From NCBI GenBank assembly GCA_900764725.1, contig CAAFPB010000395.1, forward strand, positions 1 through 5,187: DNA of 5,187 nucleotides. Direction: 5' to 3'. This document shows positions 1 to 4,258 of the stretch, one piece after another. Origin of the DNA: an uncultured Catenibacterium sp. Lineage in GTDB: Bacteria > Bacillota_I > Bacilli_A > Erysipelotrichales > Coprobacillaceae. Under the pieces are notes generated by a model that worked only from the letters and a program-made list of their open reading frames with translations, made no database searches and was not told where the DNA came from. Positions within the stretch are counted from its first letter, which is position 1. Each line of letters opens with the position of its first letter. Both the position numbers and the translations under genes were made by a program.

Positions 1-300
1 AATTGCAGTCTTTCCAACCAATTCTTCTGGTTCATAATATTCGTGAATTCCGCTTAAAATTACGCGATCTTTACGTTCTCCATCATCTAAAGTGAACTTT
101 AATAGCTTCTTAGATTTTTCTACTGCTTCACAAGCTAAGATCTTAACAGCACGGAAATCTGATTTTGAGAATGTTTCAAAATCTACCATATCTGTGAAGA
201 TTGGTTCAATTTTTACATTCGAGAAATCAACCTTTACAGGTGCAGCTTCCACTGGTTTTTTAGCTTCGGCTTTCTTGTTAGAATCCCCCAAGTTCTTCAT
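1..300 (-). CDS. metG: 3' fragment of metG: tRNA-binding domain of methionyl-tRNA synthetase, partial
   Basis: This reads as 100 residues running off the left edge of the window. A charged Lys/Ala-rich linker (about residues 1-30) leads into the OB-fold tRNA-binding domain. The stretch FETFSKSDFRAVKI (41-54), the KSKKLL motif (62-67), SGIHEYYEPEEL (83-94) and GK near the edge are typical of the domain attached to the C-terminus of many bacterial MetRS proteins. In the family this domain raises tRNA affinity but does not catalyse aminoacylation. The catalytic and anticodon-binding parts are missing: reading upstream in frame gives only seven more codons before a TAG at 322-324. The ATG at 298-300 has no Shine-Dalgarno sequence, so it is probably not a native start. 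I infer that the gene was cut here by the neighbouring element, whose integrase gene lies just to the right. A stand-alone Trbp111-like protein is the alternative. Domain identity is confident; the split is inferred. Confidence 0.82.
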   Translation of the reverse strand, partial: MKNLGDSNKKAEAKKPVEAAPVKVDFSNVKIEPIFTDMVDFETFSKSDFRAVKILACEAVEKSKKLLKFTLDDGERKDRVILSGIHEYYEPEELVGKTAI

Positions 301-330
301 GTGAGGGAATTTTTTTGATTGCTAAGCTAA
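301..330. other. Probable boundary between host metG and the integrated element (att end)
   Basis: MetG-like coding sequence loses its open frame within this stretch (TAG at 322-324 on the minus strand), and the sequence contains a run of seven T's at 310-316. Tn916-family integrases favour AT-rich sites of this kind, and their int gene ends close to the element end, as here. The exact base cannot be fixed without the other end of the element or the empty site. The position is inferred from loss of homology and the location of int. Confidence 0.45.
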
Positions 331-332
331 CT

Positions 333-399
333 CTTGTATATCCTTGCAAACCCTTGGAAAATAGGCTTTCCCGGATTCTATATACTTGGTCACTCTTGG
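333..399 (+). repeat. Helically phased CTTG repeats in the element end, possible integrase arm sites
   Basis: Five short direct repeats are visible: CTTGT at 333, CTTGC at 343, CTTGG at 353, CTTGG at 385 and CTTGG at 395. The spacings are 10, 10, 32 and 10 bp, which puts all of them on roughly the same face of the helix. Tn916-type integrases carry an N-terminal domain that binds direct-repeat arm sites just inside the element ends, so this is a candidate for those sites. The motif is short and chance cannot be excluded. Confidence 0.35.
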
Positions 400-466
400 A
401 CGTTTTTTTGACTTTTGTGCGTCCAAAAGATGTCATTCGCCTTAAAATACGTCTTTTTATTTTAAG
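396..466. repeat. Two adjacent inverted repeats in the terminal segment
   Basis: The first pair is TTGGACG (396-402) with CGTCCAA (420-426), a 7-bp perfect stem with a 17-nt loop. The second is CTTAAAATA (441-449) with TATTTTAAG (458-466), a 9-bp perfect stem with an 8-nt loop, bracketed further out by ATGTC (430-434) and GACAT (466-470). Neither is followed by a convincing U-run on either strand. I read them as DNA structure or protein-binding sites in the element end rather than terminators. Confidence 0.5.
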
Positions 467-503
467 ACATATACTGCCGTGTCAAACACTACAATACTAG
501 ATG

Positions 504-532
504 AGTATAGCATATTTATCTCAGTATGAATA
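504..532 (-). promoter_or_regulatory. Possible outward-facing extended -10 promoter
   Basis: Read leftwards, an extended -10 (TGC directly before TATACT; plus-strand 504-512) lies 17 nt after a weak -35, TATTCA (527-532; 3 of 6 consensus bases). Transcripts would leave the element towards the metG fragment, or cross the joined ends in a circular form. The call rests mainly on the extended -10. Confidence 0.35.
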
Positions 533-551
533 GGTATATTTTTCAATCTTC

Positions 552-576
552 AAAGAGTTCAATCATAGGACTCTTT
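552..576. repeat. Hairpin immediately downstream of int
   Basis: AAAGAGT (552-558) pairs perfectly with ACTCTTT (570-576) across an 11-nt loop, two bases beyond the int stop codon. On the minus strand (the direction of int transcription) no U-run follows, so termination would be weak. On the plus strand a short TTTTCT follows. It may be a weak or processed 3' end of the int transcript, or an integrase-related site. Confidence 0.4.
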
Positions 577-577
577 T

Positions 578-1813
578 CTAAAAAATATCCATATTTTTTG
601 ATAATTTCTCAATTACTGATTTGGTAACATCTGGGTTTGCTTCTGCATATATGTTCATGGTAGTTGATACATCAGCATGTCCCATTACCTCTTGAATTAC
701 TTTGATGTTGGTTTCATTCTCGCAAAATCTTGATGCAAACGTATGTCTGAAGATATGGCAGGAGAATCTTGGAATCATAACAGGTTCTCTCTTCTCCTTT
801 TTAGCAGCCACCTCTTCTTCTGAATTATGTGTATCCACAATTCTCTTGATTGCCCGGTTTACTGCTGCTGGGTTATGTGGCATCCCAAATCGGTTTGTAA
901 ATACAAAATTGGTCATTCCATCCACATTCTCAACGCAAAAGCCTTCCTGCTTCTGTCTCTCATATTCTTCCTGAAGCACATCATATACCTGCTGCATCAT
1001 AGGTATTCTACGATTACCAGCTTCTGTCTTTGGCAAAGATACTCTAAACTCACATTTATATGAATCATCCGCTCTCTGGTAATAGGTCAAGCTATGATTG
1101 ATATCAATGATTCGATTTTCCAAATCAATATCACCCCAGCGTATCCCAATTGCTTCTCCTATTCTGCATCCAGTTCCTAACAAAAATACAAAGAATGGAT
1201 ACCAGTGATAAAAGAACGGATTCTTTGCTACATACTCCATGAATTTTCTCTGCTGATCCACAGTCAACGCTCGCCTTGTTTTTCTGGCACCACCATTACG
1301 CTTTTTTACTTCACAGTATGCTCCGTCTACCGGATTCTTCCTTATGATATCATCTCTGACAGCAAGTTGAAATGTAGGTCTTAGTACTGTGTTAATTGTC
1401 TCAAGCGTATTAATCTGTAATCCCTGATTATTAATCAAGTCTGTATAAAAGAACAACACGTCTGAGTATTTCACATCTCTTACTTTCTTCTTGCCAAATG
1501 TATCACGAATAAAATGATTCCATGTATACAAATAATTACTGTAAGTAGTGCTACGCAATTCTGTTTTAGTTGATATGTACCTGTCAAACAAAAAGTTCAC
1601 ATCAGCCTTTCCTGCGACATAGACATCAAGTCCATCCAACTGATCTTTTTGTAACTGTTCTTCTCTTTCTCGAAGTTTTACCAAAGACTTTGCATAAATG
1701 GTCCTTTTCTTGCCTAATGGATCAATATATACATATGAGTATCTTCCGTCGCCTTTTCTGTAACCCTCACCCTTTCTTAATACTCTGCCTTTACCATCTT
1801 TTCTACAAGCCAT
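578..1813 (-). CDS. int: Tn916-family tyrosine recombinase (integrase)
   Basis: A 411-residue site-specific tyrosine recombinase, which should cut and join DNA at the element ends and the target through a covalent 3'-phosphotyrosine. Residues 1-60 resemble the Tn916 Int N-terminal arm-binding domain (GEGYRKGDGRYSYVYID at 15-31). About 70-165 is the SAM-like core-binding domain, and about 180-405 the catalytic domain. The full active set is visible: R217 in TGCRIGE, K262 in LPKT, H353 and R356 in CHIFRHTF, H379 in MGHA, and nucleophile Y389 in MNIYAEA. Length is normal for the family (Tn916 Int is about 405). The ATG at 1811-1813 is preceded by an AAGGAGAG ribosome binding site. It lies 32 nt after the ribbon-helix-helix gene and is the last gene before the element end, the usual Tn916-like layout. 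It appears intact. Family assignment is secure; the target specificity is not known. Confidence 0.96.
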   Translation of the reverse strand: MACRKDGKGRVLRKGEGYRKGDGRYSYVYIDPLGKKRTIYAKSLVKLREREEQLQKDQLDGLDVYVAGKADVNFLFDRYISTKTELRSTTYSNYLYTWNHFIRDTFGKKKVRDVKYSDVLFFYTDLINNQGLQINTLETINTVLRPTFQLAVRDDIIRKNPVDGAYCEVKKRNGGARKTRRALTVDQQRKFMEYVAKNPFFYHWYPFFVFLLGTGCRIGEAIGIRWGDIDLENRIIDINHSLTYYQRADDSYKCEFRVSLPKTEAGNRRIPMMQQVYDVLQEEYERQKQEGFCVENVDGMTNFVFTNRFGMPHNPAAVNRAIKRIVDTHNSEEEVAAKKEKREPVMIPRFSCHIFRHTFASRFCENETNIKVIQEVMGHADVSTTMNIYAEANPDVTKSVIEKLSKNMDIF

Positions 1814-1845
1814 TATTCTCTCCTTTCTGGAGAAAAGAGCCTGTT

Positions 1846-2022
1846 CTACTGATTAGCCTGTTGCTTCATTTGTAATTCAACACCCATTCTAATCAATTGC
1901 GAAATGGATAGATTATGAGTCTCAGCATACTCAACCATTATCTGGTATTCCTCTTCTTTGAATTTAACAGTCACCTTATGATCAAAAGGTTTATTTGCTT
2001 TTGGTCTTCCAGTTCTAGCCAT
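1846..2022 (-). CDS. Small ribbon-helix-helix (CopG/Arc-type) DNA-binding protein
   Basis: A 58-residue protein beginning MARTGRPKANKP. A basic N-terminal arm is followed by a strand-like HKVTVKFK (15-22), a helix (about 23-36), the turn NLSIS and a second helix SQLIRMGVELQMK (41-53). This is the order of a ribbon-helix-helix fold, where dimers insert a beta ribbon into the major groove. An ideal AAGGAGG (2030-2036) sits 7 nt before the ATG. int starts 32 nt after its stop, so the two are probably co-transcribed. The promoter 30 bp upstream contains a palindrome that would suit a symmetric dimer, suggesting autoregulation together with int (inference). It could also act as an architectural recombination directionality factor. 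The fold call rests on sequence pattern only. Confidence 0.82.
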   Translation of the reverse strand: MARTGRPKANKPFDHKVTVKFKEEEYQIMVEYAETHNLSISQLIRMGVELQMKQQANQ

Positions 2023-2035
2023 CTGTATGCCTCCT

Positions 2036-2155
2036 TCATATCTTAATCATATTATACTTTTGGTCTGACCGAAAGTCAATACATTTTTTCTCTCTTGGCT
2101 CATTTTTCTCCATACTTGTTTGTATTTCTTCTATAACTAATGCGTCATTTCTCAT
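2036..2155 (-). CDS. Possible 39-residue small protein between the excisionase-like and RHH genes
   Basis: An ATG-initiated frame beginning MRNDALVIEEIQTSMEK and ending KYNMIKI. It is hydrophilic, with mixed charge, and has no recognisable domain. Support comes from layout: it starts 2 nt after the stop of the excisionase-like gene, and its TGA overlaps the first base of the AAGGAGG that serves the ribbon-helix-helix gene, as in a translationally coupled operon. Against it, there is no clear ribosome binding site and the frame runs across the strong internal promoter at 2051-2079. It may be a real coupled small protein or a chance open frame over a regulatory region. Confidence 0.35.
   Translation of the reverse strand: MRNDALVIEEIQTSMEKNEPREKKCIDFRSDQKYNMIKI
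2051..2079 (-). promoter_or_regulatory. Near-consensus housekeeping-sigma promoter for the RHH and int genes
   Basis: Read leftwards: -35 TTGACT (plus-strand 2074-2079; 5 of 6), an exactly 17-nt spacer, and -10 TATAAT (2051-2056; perfect). Transcription would start near 2044, about 20 nt before the ATG of the ribbon-helix-helix gene, giving a short leader carrying the AAGGAGG. This gives the recombination genes a promoter independent of the upstream operon. Confidence 0.8.
2057..2075. promoter_or_regulatory. Palindromic operator filling the promoter spacer
   Basis: CTTTTGGTC (2057-2065), a central T, and GACCGAAAG (2067-2075) form a 19-bp dyad matching at 8 of 9 positions. It spans the whole gap between -10 and -35 and overlaps two bases of the -35. 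A bound dimer would block RNA polymerase. The neighbouring ribbon-helix-helix protein is the most economical ligand; one of the XRE proteins is the alternative. Confidence 0.62.
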
Positions 2156-2157
2156 AA

Positions 2158-2370
2158 TTACTTATAAAACTCGTCATCTACAATGTGGAAAGTTTCAAGA
2201 TATTCGTCAATAATATCAAGATTAACCAACACCAGCTGATTCACTTTATAACATGCCTTTGCATCCTTAGCTAACTGCATAAACTTTGACACACTCATTG
2301 AATACATCTCTGCTCCTTCTGAATATCTGACAAATCTTTTATTATTAGTCTTTTTAGTTCTGCTGTCCAT
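2158..2370 (-). CDS. Excisionase-like small helix-turn-helix protein (DUF6462-like)
   Basis: A 70-residue protein. KRFVRYSEGAEMYSMSVSKF (11-30) followed by MQLAKDAKACYKV and a C-terminal VNLDIIDEYLETF fits the winged helix-turn-helix of MerR/excisionase-type proteins: a conserved tyrosine and EGA before the first helix, a Ser-rich recognition turn, a wing, and a final helix containing DEYL. Similar small proteins are frequent next to Tn916-like integrases in Clostridia; I recall them as DUF6462, from memory and not searched. A role as recombination directionality factor is plausible, as Tn916 Xis has the same fold class and position. Its start overlaps the end of the PemK/MazF-like gene by 17 nt and a GGAGGAGT sits 8 nt before the ATG, so translation is probably coupled. 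It could instead be a transcription regulator or an accessory partner of the toxin-like protein. Confidence 0.68.
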   Translation of the reverse strand: MDSRTKKTNNKRFVRYSEGAEMYSMSVSKFMQLAKDAKACYKVNQLVLVNLDIIDEYLETFHIVDDEFYK

Positions 2371-2791
2371 TTGCTAACTCCTCCATTACCATTTTGCGAG
2401 CTACAGGTAACAGATCAAACTGTCGTATCAATGCTCTGTCTATTTCTTCTCTCACGCCTGAATCCTCAATGACAGTTCCACTTTTTGCTCTAATGCAGCC
2501 TTTTGAAATTGTCTGTGCATCTTCAGGCATAAAATCAGATATCTTACTTAATCCAAATCCACTTACATCCTTCGGATTTAAAATCACATGTACCGGAATA
2601 TCCTTTAACTTACTGCTCAAAGGGACTACTGACACCTGCGGTGCACCATCATGATTACTGGCATCACATGAAATAATTATTCCTGGTCTGATTCCGCCCT
2701 GAATGCCATGTGGGTTTTTCCCAAAATCCGCATACACGACATCAAATTTATTATATTTACCATACTTTCTTTTTTCTGTTCGTCTGCTCAT
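2354..2791 (-). CDS. PemK/MazF-family toxin-like protein
   Basis: A 145-residue protein. FDVVYADFGKNPHG (16-29), QGGIRP (31-36), VVPLSS (55-60), PVHVIL (66-71) and the DAQTISK segment (91-97) follow the order of conserved blocks in the PemK/MazF endoribonuclease family. R35 aligns with the catalytic arginine of MazF; S59 occupies the place of the catalytic threonine, a conservative change. Known members cut single-stranded mRNA at short motifs. About 15 extra N-terminal residues and a C-terminal helix (about 113-141) are present. The gene begins 2 nt after the stop of the preceding recombinase-fold gene, with an AGGGAG ribosome binding site, and overlaps the following gene by 17 nt. No MazE-like antitoxin is next to it, which is unusual. 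It may be restrained by an unrecognised neighbour or be a regulatory relative without toxicity. Confidence 0.83.
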   Translation of the reverse strand: MSRRTEKRKYGKYNKFDVVYADFGKNPHGIQGGIRPGIIISCDASNHDGAPQVSVVPLSSKLKDIPVHVILNPKDVSGFGLSKISDFMPEDAQTISKGCIRAKSGTVIEDSGVREEIDRALIRQFDLLPVARKMVMEELANGQQN

Positions 2792-2793
2792 AT

Positions 2794-3165
2794 CTATGCT
2801 CCCTTCTTGATGTGCATATCCAATCTGCCCTCATCTACAGTCACCACAATGCCGCCTGCTTCAATAACCAGTCCTACCTTAAAATAAGCATCCGCAACAC
2901 TGCTGGATATAGCTGCCATATTCGCAACAACTACTCCACTGATTTGCTTTTTGCGGATCATATTCACAATCTGATTCCACTGGCGATCAACATCTCTCTG
3001 CGAAAAGCCATTGCGTCTTATCTTTCCCACGATTGAATATTCTTTTCTCTTTACAAATTCATGTATATATTTGCTCTGCTTGTCTTCAAGCATATTTACT
3101 TTTTCCAATGGAGCCTGCACCGAAAGATATTCTATGCAATCCATCTTTTTAATCTTTCTTCTCAT
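2794..3165 (-). CDS. Degenerate serine-recombinase N-terminal domain protein (catalytic residues lost), copy B
   Basis: A 123-residue protein whose layout matches the resolvase/invertase catalytic domain only. EYLSVQ (12-17) stands where YxRVS carries the catalytic arginine and serine. NGFSQRDVDRQW (52-63) matches the loop with the conserved Asp-Arg. GVVVANMAAISSSVADAYF (77-95) matches the strand and helix that normally hold the LDRLGRD motif, and AGGIVVTVDEG (103-113) the last strand. By this alignment the nucleophile is Q17, the first arginine is S15, and the two arginines of LDRLGRD are A85 and S88. No DNA-binding domain follows. A recombinase is therefore unlikely; a regulatory or structural role is inferred. 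It starts 10 nt after the XRE gene with AGGAGG before its ATG, and the toxin-like gene follows after 2 nt. The fold call is from pattern matching by eye. Confidence 0.68.
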   Translation of the reverse strand: MRRKIKKMDCIEYLSVQAPLEKVNMLEDKQSKYIHEFVKRKEYSIVGKIRRNGFSQRDVDRQWNQIVNMIRKKQISGVVVANMAAISSSVADAYFKVGLVIEAGGIVVTVDEGRLDMHIKKGA

Positions 3166-3175
3166 TCTCTGCCTC

Positions 3176-3496
3176 CTATGCCGACTTCAAAGCCTGCTCT
3201 ATCATAAAATCAAATGTCTTTTTCAAATAATCCTGCTTATCTGCAGGTAACCGCTTTAGCCTCGAATCTAATGAATCCGGTGTACAGTCTATTGCAAGTA
3301 AGCTATTTGCGTCTGTTTCATAAACTTCCATAAGCATATACAAATTTTTCATGCTCAGGTTTCTTCCTCCTTGCTCCACCTGTCCAAGTGTCGAAACACT
3401 TATTCCAGTTTTAGCAGCAACCTCTTCAATGAGAAGTCCCTTGTCCTTACGGATATCACGAATCACCGGACCAATTTTATATCCTTCATATTTCAT
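3176..3496 (-). CDS. XRE-family helix-turn-helix regulator, 106 residues
   Basis: The N-terminal half is a Cro/cI-type DNA-binding domain: IGPVIRDIRKDKGL (8-21), the helix-turn-helix IEEVAAKTGISVSTLGQVEQG (23-43), then SMKNLYMLMEVYETD as the fifth helix. The C-terminal part (about 70-106) is charged and helical and may mediate dimerisation. Translation most likely begins at the ATG at 3494-3496, 7 nt after GGAGGG; a TTG five codons upstream is possible but would place the ribosome binding site inside the gene. The start overlaps the end of the 73-residue gene by 11 nt. It is embedded in an operon with recombinase-fold and toxin-like genes, so it may regulate that operon or act as part of an antitoxin arrangement. 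Its operators cannot be assigned from sequence alone. Confidence 0.88.
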   Translation of the reverse strand: MKYEGYKIGPVIRDIRKDKGLLIEEVAAKTGISVSTLGQVEQGGRNLSMKNLYMLMEVYETDANSLLAIDCTPDSLDSRLKRLPADKQDYLKKTFDFMIEQALKSA

Positions 3497-3707
3497 CGTC
3501 GTACCCTCCAATGTCCTGTGCCATTTCTCTAAGCATCTCTACCGCTGCATCTTCTGTCTCGTACTGACCAAGCCACTTCCCACTTGAATCATATACTACT
3601 GTTCCGAATGCAGTCTGTGTAAATCTGCAATCCTTCACAGCCGGAACTTGTTTGTCCCGACCGGAATGATTTTCTGTTCTCGCTCTACCAAAGGACTCCG
3701 TTAGCAT
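3486..3707 (-). CDS. Hypothetical 73-residue protein between recombinase-fold and XRE genes
   Basis: No family recognised. The N-terminal third is polar and probably disordered (MLTESFGRARTENHSGRDKQ). A short hydrophobic strand pair, FGTVVYDSSGKWLGQYET (34-51), precedes an amphipathic helix, EDAAVEMLREMAQDI (52-66), suggesting a small beta-beta-alpha unit, perhaps a protein- or nucleic-acid-binding adaptor. Its ATG overlaps the stop of the upstream gene by 7 nt, with AGAGG 7 nt before it, and its end overlaps the next gene by 11 nt and contains that gene's ribosome binding site. The overlaps at both ends support real translation in the operon. Function unknown. Confidence 0.7.
   Translation of the reverse strand: MLTESFGRARTENHSGRDKQVPAVKDCRFTQTAFGTVVYDSSGKWLGQYETEDAAVEMLREMAQDIGGYDDEI
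3504..3509 (-). promoter_or_regulatory. Ribosome binding site that fixes the start of the 106-residue XRE gene
   Basis: GGAGGG on the minus strand lies 7 nt before the ATG at 3494-3496 and inside the end of the preceding gene. It argues against the upstream TTG start. Confidence 0.75.
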
Positions 3708-4108
3708 CCAAAATCCTCTGCATGAGATACAGTAATTGGAACCGGACCGACTTCAAGAGAATAGAGCCATATGCCCATATCTGTGATGGTCTTCACAAAT
3801 TCCTCCAGATCATAAATGTCATCGGTGATCTCATTCAGGCTTCTGACTACTACAACCTCAAAATCTTCCTCTTTAAGTGTTGCAAAGAAAGCATTCAGTG
3901 CTTCTCTGTCATAGTCCCTTGTCATTGAGCGATCACAATACGCATCATTTATTATTACTCCATTAGGCATTGCCTGATCACGCATATTCTCGACCATTTG
4001 GACTACATTAAGTTCTGCTCTGCGGGACTTTACAAATGCAATTCCCTTTGCAAGCTCCTGATTATCTGTACCTTCGTTTCCTACTATGCTAAAATCTCTT
4101 TTATTCAT
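3701..4108 (-). CDS. Degenerate serine-recombinase N-terminal domain protein, copy A
   Basis: 135 residues when started at the ATG preceded by AAAGGAGAT. After a variable lead (1-20), the order of resolvase catalytic-domain elements can be followed: GIAFVKSRRAELNVVQ (22-37) in place of YxRVSTxxQ; CDRSMTRDYDREALN (58-72), with Asp67-Arg68 aligning with the conserved DR loop; FEVVVVRSLNEITDDIYDLE (83-102) in place of the strand and LDRLGRD helix; and MGIWLYSLEVG (111-121) as the last strand. S28 may align with the nucleophile, but the upstream arginine is V26 and the two key arginines of LDRLGRD are E93 and D96, so catalysis is unlikely. There is no C-terminal DNA-binding domain. It is the first gene of the operon and overlaps the next by 7 nt. 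A regulatory or structural role is inferred. It differs clearly from copy B, so this is not a recent duplication. Confidence 0.66.
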   Translation of the reverse strand: MNKRDFSIVGNEGTDNQELAKGIAFVKSRRAELNVVQMVENMRDQAMPNGVIINDAYCDRSMTRDYDREALNAFFATLKEEDFEVVVVRSLNEITDDIYDLEEFVKTITDMGIWLYSLEVGPVPITVSHAEDFGC

Positions 4109-4114
4109 TTTGTT

Positions 4115-4123
4115 ATCTCCTTT
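4115..4123 (-). promoter_or_regulatory. Ribosome binding site that fixes the start of recombinase-fold copy A
   Basis: AAAGGAGAT lies 6 nt before the ATG at 4106-4108. The frame is open to an upstream ATG at 4192, but that start has no such site and would read through the operator and leader region, so the shorter protein is preferred. Confidence 0.82.
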
Positions 4124-4137
4124 ACGTTTTCGTATTG

Positions 4138-4161
4138 GAGAGTTTTGGCGCCTCCACTCTC
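4138..4161. repeat. 24-bp dyad with a self-complementary GGCGCC core, upstream of the operon's first RBS
   Basis: GAGAGT (4138-4143) and ACTCTC (4156-4161) are perfect complements around TTT, the palindrome GGCGCC (4147-4152) and TCC. The whole is a 24-bp symmetric DNA site. As RNA it makes a 6-bp stem with a 12-nt loop holding GGCGCC, which can only pair with a second copy. It lies 14 nt upstream of the AAAGGAGAT ribosome binding site. It may be an operator or a leader-RNA element. Confidence 0.5.
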
Positions 4162-4190
4162 GTGGTGTGCTATATCTCAAGCACATGTTC

Positions 4191-4219
4191 ATTCTAGTCT
4201 CTTACTGCTTTATTGCCGA
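4191..4219 (-). promoter_or_regulatory. Candidate promoter of the recombinase-fold/XRE/toxin-like operon
   Basis: Read leftwards: TCGGCA (plus-strand 4214-4219; 4 of 6 matches to -35), a 17-nt spacer, and TAGAAT (4191-4196; 5 of 6 matches to -10). The -35 lies inside the inner palindrome at 4213-4236, as expected for a repressible promoter. The leader to the first ATG would be about 76 nt. The -35 is imperfect, so the call is moderate. Confidence 0.5.
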
Positions 4220-4257
4220 CCGTGTACAGGCGACAATTATGTCGTGTAAACACGACA
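4213..4257. promoter_or_regulatory. Two tandem palindromic operators
   Basis: The outer site, 4240-4257, is perfect: TGTCGTGT, AA, ACACGACA. The inner site, 4213-4236, is an imperfect 24-bp dyad with ends TTGCCGACCG and TGTACAGGCGACAA. Half-sites share TG(T/C)CG, and the centres are 24 bp apart. The outer site ends one base before the stop codon of the XRE gene at 4259. This resembles the operator pairs of phage-like XRE repressors, and the adjacent XRE protein is the most likely ligand (inference). Confidence 0.68.
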
Positions 4258-4258
4258 A

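Noticed and set aside
92..304. Plus-strand open frame across the metG fragment
   Set aside because: It is the antisense shadow of a clearly recognisable tRNA-binding domain on the minus strand.
315..500. Plus-strand open frame of 61 codons in the element end
   Set aside because: It has no ribosome binding site, reads through the inverted repeats and CTTG repeats, is on the strand opposite to all real genes, and has no recognisable domain.
552..576. Strong intrinsic terminator after int
   Set aside because: The stem is good, but no U-run follows it in the direction of int transcription.
2794..4108. Calling the two recombinase-fold genes active resolvases
   Set aside because: Essential arginines appear replaced and no DNA-binding domain follows, so activity cannot be supported.
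4109..4192. 28-residue N-terminal extension of recombinase-fold copy A
   Set aside because: It would be translated through the 24-bp dyad and has no ribosome binding site, while AAAGGAGAT sits 6 nt before the internal ATG.
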